Part shown: positions 6,862-14,422 of the stretch, piece by piece
Position numbering within the stretch: the first letter of the stretch is position 1
How the letters are laid out: the number at the start of each line of letters is the position of its first letter
Assembly: GCA_017615615.1 (NCBI GenBank)
Contig: JAFZZW010000031.1
Coordinates: forward strand, 1 to 34,691
Direction of reading: 5' to 3'
From: Bacteroidales bacterium
Lineage (GTDB): Bacteria; Bacteroidota; Bacteroidia; Bacteroidales; UBA932
Length of the DNA: 34,691 nt
Program-made: the position numbers and the translations under genes
Notes under the pieces: model-generated
Told to the model about the DNA's origin: nothing
The model's input: the letters and a program-made list of their open reading frames with translations, nothing else
Database searches by the model: none

Positions 6862-8987
6862 GGATTAGCCGCATATCGCTGATGCTTGCAGCCGTCTTCG
6901 TGACGGCTGCAAATGCGTCGGCGCAGGAGCTCGAACGCCGCGATACGCTGGAGACCGCAAGGGTTACGGCGGTCAAGGAAAAGATGCGCAACACCACCCA
7001 GACGGGCCTGATGCGCCTCGACGGCGAGAAGCTCCGCAGCGGCATAGCCGTATTCGGCACCCCCGACGTCATCAAGCAGCTCCAGCTGCTGCCGGGTGTC
7101 GCCGCCGGCAACGAGCTCATGTCGGGCCTGTACGTCCATGGCGGCGACGGCAACGACAACCTCTTCCTGCTGGACGGCGTCCCGCTGTATAACATCACCC
7201 ACTTCGGCGGCCTGTTCTCCAGTTTCAATACGGACGTGGTGGACAACCTCGATTTCTACAAAAGCGGCTTCCCCGCGCGCTACGGCGGCAGGCTTTCGTC
7301 CGTCGTGGATGTGGAGACCTCCGAGGGCGACATGTACGAGTACCACGGGCACGCATCCCTGGGCCTCATCGACGGCCGTCTGCAGGCGGAGGGACCGATA
7401 GTCAAGGGCAAAACTTCGTTCAACGTAGGCGTACGCCGTTCCTGGCTCGACGTCATCACCACCCCCGCCCTCTGGTACGCCAATTCCAAGAACGGCGAAA
7501 GCACCAAGGTGAACGGCGGCTACAACATGACCGACCTCAACGGCCGCATCACCCACAAGTTCTCCGACCGCAGCAAGATTGCGGCCAACGTCTATTGGGG
7601 CCGCGACAAGCTTACCGCCGGCATCGAGAACTCCGACCTGGGTGCTATATCCATCAACGTAGGTTCCACCTGGGGCACCCTCGCCACCAGCGTGGGGTGG
7701 GAGTACGACTTCAGCAAGCAGCTGCGCAGCAAGCTCCTTGGATACTACAGCAGGAGCGACTCCGACGTCGGTTACGGCTTCACCGTAGATTCCTCCGACG
7801 AAAAGGAAGAAGGCATCAAGATGACCATGTCCGACCACAACATCTGCGCGGTCGGCGACGCCGGCCTCAAGTACGACTTCGACTGGCTCCCCAACGACTT
7901 CCACCACGTCCGCTTCGGCCTTGCGGCGGCTTACCACCATTATCAGACGTCGCGCAACTACGAGCAGACGCGACTCATCCCGGGTCTCGACCCGTACGAG
8001 GACGCCAAAAAGACCGGCGAGCCGTACTACGCCTTCGAGCCGGCGCTGTACATCGAGGACGAAATCTTCCTCGCCTACAACTTCACCCTGAACGCCGGCC
8101 TCCGCGGGTCCATGTTCGCCACCGGCGAGAAGGCATGGGCGCACCTTGAGCCCCGCGCCGCCCTCAAGTGGCTCTTTACGCACTGGGGCTGCTTCAAGCT
8201 GTCCTACACCCGCATGAGCCAGTACGCCCATCTGGTGTCCGCCATGTACATCGAGCTGCCTACCAACAGCTGGATGCCTTCCACCACCGGCGCCGGCCCC
8301 ATGATGTCCGACCAGATAGCCGGCGGTCTCTATTTTACCCCCGGGCCCTTCAAGATCAACCTGGAAGGATGGTACAAGACGATGGACAACATGCTCACGT
8401 ACAACGGAGCCAACGCCTTCTATCCTCCCATCACCAACTGGGAGACTTCTTTCACCAGCGGCAAGGGCAAATCCTACGGAATGGAGTTCGAAGGCACCTA
8501 TGAGAGCACCAAGTTCGACTTTTCCGCCTATTATACCCTGAGCTGGACCTGGAGGCAGTTCGACGCCTATTACCCCGTCCCGTTCCCCGACCGCAACGAC
8601 AACCGCCACAAGATCAACCTTGTAGGCACATGGCGTCCTCTCCGTGGGCTCAGCGTTTACTTTAACTGGAACTACCATACCGGCAACCGTATCACCCTGC
8701 CTACCCATGTGGTGGCCATAGATGATAAGGCGTACACGGCGATGCTGTTCCAGTCGCCGTACAATTCCAAGCTGCCCGATTACCACAGGCTCGACATAGG
8801 CGCAGACCTGGTTGCTCCTGTCGGAAAGAACCGCAGCCTGGACTTCAACATCAGCATCTACAACGTCTACAATCACCTCAACGCATCCTTCGCCATGCTT
8901 GACCATGACGAGAACGGTGATTATATAGGCATGGCCTACGGACTTGTACCCATTATCCCCACGCTCAGCGTCGGCTACCGTTTCTGA
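6858..8987 (+). CDS. TonB-dependent receptor
   Basis: A 709-residue outer-membrane receptor. It starts with GTG at 6858 in a GTGA overlap with the serA stop; the first about 23 residues form a signal peptide ending ANASAQ. The plug domain follows (GTPDVIKQLQLLPGV, then GLYVHGGDGNDNLFLLDGVPLYN and FPARYGGRLSSVVDVET), then a C-terminal beta barrel rich in alternating aromatic strands and ending in Phe (LSVGYRF). It lacks the N-terminal carboxypeptidase-regulatory-like domain that many Bacteroidota receptors carry. It is paired with a DUF4249 lipoprotein 1 nt downstream, a recurrent pairing in this phylum. The ligand cannot be told from sequence. Its overlap with serA implies co-transcription with the serine genes. 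Confidence 0.93.
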   Translation: MRISRISLMLAAVFVTAANASAQELERRDTLETARVTAVKEKMRNTTQTGLMRLDGEKLRSGIAVFGTPDVIKQLQLLPGVAAGNELMSGLYVHGGDGNDNLFLLDGVPLYNITHFGGLFSSFNTDVVDNLDFYKSGFPARYGGRLSSVVDVETSEGDMYEYHGHASLGLIDGRLQAEGPIVKGKTSFNVGVRRSWLDVITTPALWYANSKNGESTKVNGGYNMTDLNGRITHKFSDRSKIAANVYWGRDKLTAGIENSDLGAISINVGSTWGTLATSVGWEYDFSKQLRSKLLGYYSRSDSDVGYGFTVDSSDEKEEGIKMTMSDHNICAVGDAGLKYDFDWLPNDFHHVRFGLAAAYHHYQTSRNYEQTRLIPGLDPYEDAKKTGEPYYAFEPALYIEDEIFLAYNFTLNAGLRGSMFATGEKAWAHLEPRAALKWLFTHWGCFKLSYTRMSQYAHLVSAMYIELPTNSWMPSTTGAGPMMSDQIAGGLYFTPGPFKINLEGWYKTMDNMLTYNGANAFYPPITNWETSFTSGKGKSYGMEFEGTYESTKFDFSAYYTLSWTWRQFDAYYPVPFPDRNDNRHKINLVGTWRPLRGLSVYFNWNYHTGNRITLPTHVVAIDDKAYTAMLFQSPYNSKLPDYHRLDIGADLVAPVGKNRSLDFNISIYNVYNHLNASFAMLDHDENGDYIGMAYGLVPIIPTLSVGYRF

Positions 8988-8988
8988 T

Positions 8989-10110
8989 ATGAATAAGTTC
9001 CTGTATATCCTGCTTTTGCTGCTTGTGGCCGCTTCCTGCGAGATTCCGTTCAAGCTGGACGACGTCTCGGAGCCTGCGATCTACATCCAGTATCTGCCCT
9101 GCAGCGGGGCAGAGTATGGGATGAAGCTGGGCTATGCGACTCCTGCCTTCGCCAAGGACGGCCAGGGCAAGCGTCCGTTCGACGTCTCGGACGTCACCGT
9201 GACAGTGGACGGCGTCAAGGCCGAGGTCGAGGAAATCGACCCTGACGAGGCCTGGAACATGCACGTCCTGAGCCTCTCCGGCCTGCCGGAACTCCGTCCC
9301 GGAATGGCCGTCGGGCTGTCCGTCAAGGGACGCGGAGTGCCCGACGTGAGTTCTTCCACGACGATTCCGGAGGCTCCGGTCATCAAATCCGTGGAGATGA
9401 AGCCCGAGGTGGTGGATTCCGTGGCGGTCATAAAGGTCACCGTAAAGCTGGACCGCCCGGTGGAGCAAGGGGAGTACTACGGCATCAAGGCCTATCAGCG
9501 CAGCATGACCGTAACCGCCTCCGGCGAGGACCTGCTGCATCTGCAGATGGATACGCTGATAACCGTCTCCAGCTTCACTCCGGGCCAGATTGCATCCTAT
9601 TCTGACCTCAACTCCCTCGACCTGGACTCCTACACCAGCGTAACTTACCAGAACGGCTTCCTGGATGTCTCGATGTTCTCCGGCAGCGCCATGACCCTGC
9701 TCGGCCAGCGTCAGTTCGACGGCGACAGCTACACCTTCTACACCGATGCCCTTGACTCCTTCTCGAGCTATGAAGGGATTTTTGACGGCATCGGCGGGAT
9801 CGATTTCTCCGGCGATTACGAGTGGCCGGACGAGGATGATCCTGATGGTGAGGAAGAAGAACCGTATTATCCCCCGATTTACATAGTCACCGACTTCACG
9901 CAGGCATACCGCTTCGAGATATACCGCCTTACCGACGAGTTCTACAACTACGCCAAGGCGCAGTACCTCAGCACCTTCAACATGCTCTCCAACTTCGGCG
10001 TCACCCCTCCCAACTTCACCTACAGCAACATCGACGGCGGCCTTGGCATTCTCGCCGGCATCTCCGTCACCTCCACCGCCTGGCTCGACGCCCCCAAGAC
10101 GGAAGAATAG
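8989..10110 (+). CDS. DUF4249 family lipoprotein
   Basis: A 373-residue lipoprotein, start ATG at 8989, 1 nt after the receptor stop. The signal peptide MNKFLYILLLLLVAASC has its lipid-modified Cys at residue 17. The body fits the DUF4249 pattern: an early VxGxPxxV-like immunoglobulin region carrying VTVTVDG, a SSSTTIPEAP segment, then a mixed C-terminal domain. An acidic low-complexity stretch (WPDEDDPDGEEEEPYY) sits near residue 285. The function is not established; members are encoded next to TonB receptors and are thought to work with them at the cell surface, much as SusD works with SusC. It is the last gene of the serC-serA-receptor unit, and two palindromes follow. Confidence 0.85.
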   Translation: MNKFLYILLLLLVAASCEIPFKLDDVSEPAIYIQYLPCSGAEYGMKLGYATPAFAKDGQGKRPFDVSDVTVTVDGVKAEVEEIDPDEAWNMHVLSLSGLPELRPGMAVGLSVKGRGVPDVSSSTTIPEAPVIKSVEMKPEVVDSVAVIKVTVKLDRPVEQGEYYGIKAYQRSMTVTASGEDLLHLQMDTLITVSSFTPGQIASYSDLNSLDLDSYTSVTYQNGFLDVSMFSGSAMTLLGQRQFDGDSYTFYTDALDSFSSYEGIFDGIGGIDFSGDYEWPDEDDPDGEEEEPYYPPIYIVTDFTQAYRFEIYRLTDEFYNYAKAQYLSTFNMLSNFGVTPPNFTYSNIDGGLGILAGISVTSTAWLDAPKTEE

Positions 10111-10115
10111 TGTAG

Positions 10116-10151
10116 TGCCGTGTGCAAAAACGCCTTGATTTGCACACGGCA
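10116..10151. repeat. Palindromic repeat, hairpin 1 of a pair
   Basis: Perfect 13-bp arms TGCCGTGTGCAAA (10116-10128) and TTTGCACACGGCA (10139-10151) around a 10-nt loop. The inner 10 bases of each arm are identical to those of the second hairpin. It begins 5 nt after the DUF4249 stop and may also terminate that transcript. Looks like a REP-type element. Confidence 0.75.
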
Positions 10152-10170
10152 TCACTGTTTTCGGCGGGCT

Positions 10171-10200
10171 CGTGTGCAAAGGGGCCCGGTTTTGCACACG
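10171..10200. repeat. Palindromic repeat, hairpin 2 of a pair
   Basis: Perfect 10-bp arms CGTGTGCAAA (10171-10180) and TTTGCACACG (10191-10200) around a 10-nt GC-rich loop, 19 nt after hairpin 1. Arms and loop length match hairpin 1 but the loop sequence differs, so the arms are what is conserved. Confidence 0.75.
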
Positions 10201-10225
10201 GGGGCGGGCATTCGGATTCTTTTGT

Positions 10226-10233
10226 TATCTTTG
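10226..10233 (+). promoter_or_regulatory. -7 box of the phosphoesterase/lipid gene cluster
   Basis: TATCTTTG is a perfect TAnnTTTG match, 9 nt before the ATG at 10243. A -33 TTTG at the right distance is missing, so the call rests on the -7 box and on position. Confidence 0.45.
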
Positions 10234-10242
10234 TACCCCGGA

Positions 10243-11436
10243 ATGAAATTCAGGCTGTTTGTTCTTTATTCCCTGCTGTGCGGGGTGCTGCCGGACGTCG
10301 TGATATGCTGCGCGGCTGCGGCCGGTGTGCCGCTGCTGCTTCAACTGCTCATCTGTCTTCCGACGGCAATACTTCTCGCGTGCCTTCCTTTTATCGGCAC
10401 CGGCAGGCATTATACCGACAGCGTTCGCCTGTATTCCTACATGATGTTCATCTTCGGCGTGCCCAAGCTGGTATTTACCATCTTCTGGGCCGCGGGGCGC
10501 TTCCTCCTCGGAGTTCCGGAGCATCCGGCTCTGTGGATAGCCCTGGCAGCTGGAGCTGCAGTATCGCTGTTCTTTCTCGCCATGGTATTCTACGTGTCCC
10601 GAAGGATAAAGGTAGTGGACGTAGAACTGGCCTTCGAGGGGCTTCCTGCAGCGTTTGACGGCCTTCGGATCTGCCAGTTGTCCGACATTCATCTGGGCTC
10701 GTTCGGCCGGAGGGCCCCATATGTGCGCCGGGTGATGGAAAAGGCCCTCTCGCAGCAGGCCGACCTTATTCTTTTCACCGGCGACCTTGTAAACTTCGAG
10801 GCCCGCGAGGCCGATTATTACAAGAAAGAGCTTACGCGCCTCCATGCGCCGATGGGAGTCATCGCCATACGCGGCAATCACGACTACCTGATGCACGGCC
10901 CGCTCAAAGGAGAAGCTTTGCAGGCGGATGCCGACCACCTGCTCGACCTGGAACGCTCCCTCGGATGGACGCTGCTGCTGAACGACAGCGTAATCCTTCG
11001 CCGCGGAGAAGACGCAATAGCCGTAGCCGGAGTGGAGAACGTCTCTACCAATCCCTATTTCTCCCACACGGGAGGAGATCTCAAAAAGGCTCTGGAGGGC
11101 ATTCCGGAAGGTCTTTTCACCATCCTGATGTCCCACGACCCGACACACTGGCGCCGCGAAATCCTTCCAACCACCGACATACCTCTTACGCTGTCCGGAC
11201 ACACCCACGGTCTGAAGTACAAACTCATCGGGTTCAAACCGTCCCACTGGCGTTTGCCTGAATCGGCCGGCGTTTACACCGAGGGCGCACAGCGGCTGCA
11301 CGTCTCCGGCGGGCTCGGCAGCGCCTTCGCCTTCCGCATCGGAGGCTTCCCCAAAATCGAAATAATCAAACTCACCAGATATGGAAAATTGGATAATGAT
11401 AGGCAACCCGATGTCCGCATCGGCAACGACGGGTGA
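10243..11436 (+). CDS. Membrane-anchored metallophosphoesterase
   Basis: A 397-residue calcineurin-like phosphoesterase. About 120 N-terminal residues form roughly four membrane helices, followed by the metal-binding domain: SDIHLG (Asp148, His150), TGDLVNF (Asp181), RGNHDYLMH (Asn212, His213), MSHDP (about 295) and GHTHG (about 317). All metal ligands are present, so the enzyme should be active, with its domain next to the membrane. Substrates in this family range from UDP-diacylglucosamine to phosphorylated lipids and cannot be fixed here. ATG at 10243 follows a -7 box; longer in-frame extensions run through the palindromes and are unlikely. Its last 56 nt overlap the next gene in another frame. 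The neighbours suggest phospholipid metabolism. Confidence 0.9.
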   Translation: MKFRLFVLYSLLCGVLPDVVICCAAAAGVPLLLQLLICLPTAILLACLPFIGTGRHYTDSVRLYSYMMFIFGVPKLVFTIFWAAGRFLLGVPEHPALWIALAAGAAVSLFFLAMVFYVSRRIKVVDVELAFEGLPAAFDGLRICQLSDIHLGSFGRRAPYVRRVMEKALSQQADLILFTGDLVNFEAREADYYKKELTRLHAPMGVIAIRGNHDYLMHGPLKGEALQADADHLLDLERSLGWTLLLNDSVILRRGEDAIAVAGVENVSTNPYFSHTGGDLKKALEGIPEGLFTILMSHDPTHWRREILPTTDIPLTLSGHTHGLKYKLIGFKPSHWRLPESAGVYTEGAQRLHVSGGLGSAFAFRIGGFPKIEIIKLTRYGKLDNDRQPDVRIGNDG

Positions 11437-12310
11437 TGCCTGGAAGAATTCGGTAGACCTTCTTCATGAGGCAGGAATAGAAGTAACGGTATCTCCCACC
11501 AAACATGCCGGCCATGCTATAGAACTCTCACAGGAAGCTGCAGCAGCAGGGGCACGCAAGTTCATTGCAGCCGGAGGCGACGGCACCGTACACGAAGTCA
11601 TGACCGGCCTGCTGCGTTACTCAGACGCCGCCGGCGCCGACCTCGGCGACTTCACCCTCGCCGTCCTTCCTTACGGCACCGGCAACGACTGGATCCGCAC
11701 CCCCGGAGTGCCGGCAGATGTAGAGGAAGCCGCCAAATGCATAATCCGCGGCAACACCGGCAAGGAGGACATTGTCCGCCTTACGTTCAGCGACGGCGTT
11801 TACTGTATGGCCAACATCGGCGGCATAGGCCTGGACGCGGCCATCTGCTACAATACCAACAGCCTCAAAAACAAGGGCTACAAGGGTTCATTCCTTTACA
11901 GCCTCGTGGCGCCTTATTCCATCTTCTCCCGCAAACGCAATCCCGTCGAGATAGAGTGTGACGGCGAGATTGTCTATACCGGCAAACTGTTTACCGCGGT
12001 GCTCGGCAACGGCCTGTACCGCGGCGGCGGCCTTCGCCAGACCCTCGACGGCGGCCGTTGGGACGACGGACTGGTGGAAGTGTCGATCCAGGGAGGAGTC
12101 AACCACATAAAGGGATTCTCGCAGATGATGCACATCTTCAAGGGAGACTTCGCGACGCTTCCCGGCATCATCTCCAGGCGCTTCCGCAAGATGACCGTCA
12201 AACCGCTGGGCAAGACTGCCGATTATGTGGAGCTCGACGGCGAGGTCCCCGGCACTCTGCCTGTCACCATCGAGGTTACAGGCCAGCAGATCAACATAAT
12301 CGTTCCATAA
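11381..12310 (+). CDS. Diacylglycerol kinase family lipid kinase
   Basis: A 309-residue protein of the DAGK catalytic family (DgkB/YegS type). It has the nucleotide-binding AAGGDGTVHEV (GGDGT at 65-69), LPYGTGNDWIRTPGVP, and the C-terminal lipid-kinase domain with NIGGIGLDAAICYNT and VELDGE near the end. It would phosphorylate a lipid such as diacylglycerol, or a related ceramide or sphingosine base, at the inner face of the membrane. The start ATG at 11381 lies inside the upstream phosphoesterase gene (56-nt overlap); the family's usual short strand before the glycine loop (here WIMIGNPMSA) fits this start. It ends directly before an acyltransferase ATG with no gap, so translation of the pair is probably coupled. 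Confidence 0.9.
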   Translation: MENWIMIGNPMSASATTGDAWKNSVDLLHEAGIEVTVSPTKHAGHAIELSQEAAAAGARKFIAAGGDGTVHEVMTGLLRYSDAAGADLGDFTLAVLPYGTGNDWIRTPGVPADVEEAAKCIIRGNTGKEDIVRLTFSDGVYCMANIGGIGLDAAICYNTNSLKNKGYKGSFLYSLVAPYSIFSRKRNPVEIECDGEIVYTGKLFTAVLGNGLYRGGGLRQTLDGGRWDDGLVEVSIQGGVNHIKGFSQMMHIFKGDFATLPGIISRRFRKMTVKPLGKTADYVELDGEVPGTLPVTIEVTGQQINIIVP

Positions 12311-12940
12311 ATGGGAGGCGGAACCATAAAGGAAGCGAAGATCGGCCCCGTGCTGGGCCTGTTTCGCGGAATAGGGTGGCTGATGGTGCATACCGTTCAC
12401 CGTCCCAAGTTGTGCGGCAGCAAACCGGCGCTCGACAAGCCGACCATATTCGCCATCAGGCACGTCGGCCTGATGGATCCGGTCATCCTGATGTCGCAGT
12501 ATCCCTATCATCTGCTGCATCCGCTGGTAGCCGTCGACTATTATGAGAAAAACGCCTTCACGCGGTTCTTCTATCCCGCCGTCGGCTGTATCCCCATCGA
12601 CCGCAAGAACTCATCCCGCGAATGGATGGACCACGCCGGAGCGGCCCTCGACAAGGGCGAAAGCATAGTAATCGCCCCGGAAGGCAAGCGCAACAAGACC
12701 GGAGAGGGCCTGTTGCCGTTCAAATGCGGAGCCGCCTATCTGGCCGCCCACACCGGAGCGCAGATTATCCCGGTTTACAACAAGTTCTGGAAATTCCCCC
12801 GTCGCTACCGTCTGGCGATAGGCAATCCTGTTCAGCTTGACCCCGTGCCGGAAGACGGCCCTACGAGCGAATGGGCCCACGCCCAGACCGACCGCATCCG
12901 GCAGGCCGTCGCCGCCCTTGCCCCGCTGGTAGGAGATTAA
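12311..12940 (+). CDS. Lysophospholipid (PlsC-type) acyltransferase
   Basis: A 209-residue acyltransferase. It carries the catalytic HX4D motif as HVGLMD (His51, Asp56), the FYPAVGCIPIDR block, and PEGKR (124-127), a variant of the usual EGTR glycerol-phosphate-binding motif. Such enzymes transfer an acyl chain to lysophosphatidic acid or to a related lipid such as an ornithine or glycine lipid precursor. The start ATG follows the preceding stop at once. One hydrophobic N-terminal stretch could peripherally anchor it. Together with the two upstream genes it forms a phosphatase / lipid kinase / acyltransferase set. It is short compared with full-size PlsC (about 240) but shows no truncation signs. 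Confidence 0.88.
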   Translation: MGGGTIKEAKIGPVLGLFRGIGWLMVHTVHRPKLCGSKPALDKPTIFAIRHVGLMDPVILMSQYPYHLLHPLVAVDYYEKNAFTRFFYPAVGCIPIDRKNSSREWMDHAGAALDKGESIVIAPEGKRNKTGEGLLPFKCGAAYLAAHTGAQIIPVYNKFWKFPRRYRLAIGNPVQLDPVPEDGPTSEWAHAQTDRIRQAVAALAPLVGD

Positions 12941-12954
12941 ACGGAGAACTCCGT
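12941..12954. terminator. Short palindrome between convergent genes
   Basis: ACGGAGAACTCCGT is a perfect 14-nt palindrome-like hairpin in the 15-nt gap between the convergent acyltransferase and secreted-protein genes. It is too short to be a sure terminator. Confidence 0.3.
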
Positions 12955-12955
12955 C

Positions 12956-14422
12956 CTAAATGTCAACGAACCTGTACCACTGGTCGAAGGGAACGATTCT
13001 CAGGGAGTTGCCTTCCTGGTGCAGGGCGAAGCAGGTGACGCTCTCCGGGGCGTTCTTGGCGATATAGATTGTAACTGCGCCGTCTTTGTCCTGGGCGATG
13101 GAGACCACATCCGGGATGCCGTAGCGGCCGTCGTCGTCAACGTTCCAGACGCTGTAGTCTTCGTATTCGGACTCGATTTGCGTGGTGAGCGAGGCTGTGG
13201 CGACGACCTTTCCCTTGGACTGCCACACGAAACTCACCATGGCCTGGCGGTTGACGTGCTCATACTCCACGATGTCCAGTTCGCCGGTGCCGTCACGCAG
13301 CCAGGCGGCCTTGCGGCTGTACTTTACTGCACGGCCGGTCTTGCGGCTCATAGCGTTCTCGATGCCCTTGGATGCTGCAACCTCCTTCTCGGGGAACTTC
13401 CAGCGGCCGAACGCGGGGAAGGTGTGATGCGCGACATACCATTTATCCGCTACCAGTCCCTCTATTTCCATTGCAGTGTAACCGCGGAACATCTTGGAGA
13501 TATCCTCCCTGGCCGACTGAATGGTGTAGAATACGCCTCTGGTGCTGTCGAATGCGACATCGACGCGGCCGTCGCGCTTGCGGTTGTCGCCGGTGGTGTC
13601 GCCGCTCTTCATCGCAGGGGCGAGGTTATGCTTGAAAACAACCCACTGGAAGTCGTCATCGGGGGTGTTCAGCTCGGGGAAATAGGGAATGACGAAGCGG
13701 GTGAGGCTCTTGTCGGGGTATGCGAAGAAAGGCAGGGGCGATACGCTGAAGTCGTACGGGATATCCGTGTACATAAGCGCACCGGGAGAGATTATCTGCT
13801 GGTCGTCGTAGGTCTCCACCTTGGTAACGCCCTGGGAAAACCTGAAGGCGTCGGACTCCAGCCCCTTGACCAGGAACATCCTTCCGAACGGACCCTTGAC
13901 GCTCTGCGGCAGGCTGACAATCTCCGAATAAAGCCCACCGCACGCAAGCATACAGGCGTTTCCGGCCTCATTGATCCTGTACATATAGCCGTCGGGCGTG
14001 ACGAAGCATTTATCATCCCGGCTGTACAGTCCGTTGGGACTGAGGCCGATGTTGTACGGGGGCGTTGCGGAAATGAGGCTCTCGGTTACCAGAATGCAGC
14101 CTTCCACGGGGATGTCTTCGTCGCTCATCGGATTAAGGTCGAACGAAATGGAGTAGTCGATCTCGGGGGACGGATAGCGCCATACGAAAGAATTCCCGTC
14201 GAGCCGGACGGGGGTGCCGTTGCTGTCAAATACTATCTGAGAGCCGTCCGGACGTCCCACGACCAGCAGGAATTCCGCTTCCGCAGGGCCGACTGGGACG
14301 AGATAGAGGTCGCCCCGGGCCTGGTCGGGAATGTCCATCGTATAGTGCCCGCCCCAATCCTGGGCGAGGCCGGAAAAGGCGGCAAGCAGAAGCGCCGCGC
14401 AAACGGAGACAATTCTTTTCAT
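12956..14422 (-). CDS. Secreted protein of unknown function
   Basis: A 488-residue protein with a signal peptide ([21 protein letters not shown]) and no lipobox Cys, so periplasmic or secreted. I do not recognise the family. The body is rich in aromatic and beta-prone segments: an N-terminal domain with YTMDIPDQARGDLYLVPVG, a middle region with PFFAYPDKSLTRFVIPYFPEL, and a C-terminal half with alternating charged and aromatic stretches (VVFKHNLAPAM, WYVAHHTFPAFGRWKFPEKE). Repeated WYxF-like and DDDG segments suggest beta-propeller or beta-sandwich folds, but this is weak. It overlaps metG by 1 nt and is the last gene of the DUF1015-recQ-dnaG-metG unit, an odd partner for housekeeping genes. 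Confidence 0.75.
   Translation of the reverse strand: MKRIVSVCAALLLAAFSGLAQDWGGHYTMDIPDQARGDLYLVPVGPAEAEFLLVVGRPDGSQIVFDSNGTPVRLDGNSFVWRYPSPEIDYSISFDLNPMSDEDIPVEGCILVTESLISATPPYNIGLSPNGLYSRDDKCFVTPDGYMYRINEAGNACMLACGGLYSEIVSLPQSVKGPFGRMFLVKGLESDAFRFSQGVTKVETYDDQQIISPGALMYTDIPYDFSVSPLPFFAYPDKSLTRFVIPYFPELNTPDDDFQWVVFKHNLAPAMKSGDTTGDNRKRDGRVDVAFDSTRGVFYTIQSAREDISKMFRGYTAMEIEGLVADKWYVAHHTFPAFGRWKFPEKEVAASKGIENAMSRKTGRAVKYSRKAAWLRDGTGELDIVEYEHVNRQAMVSFVWQSKGKVVATASLTTQIESEYEDYSVWNVDDDGRYGIPDVVSIAQDKDGAVTIYIAKNAPESVTCFALHQEGNSLRIVPFDQWYRFVDI

Noticed and set aside
6819-9053. A 744-residue open frame on the minus strand
   Set aside because: It mirrors the TonB receptor gene; no recognisable motif, and the plus strand encodes a complete receptor with signal peptide.
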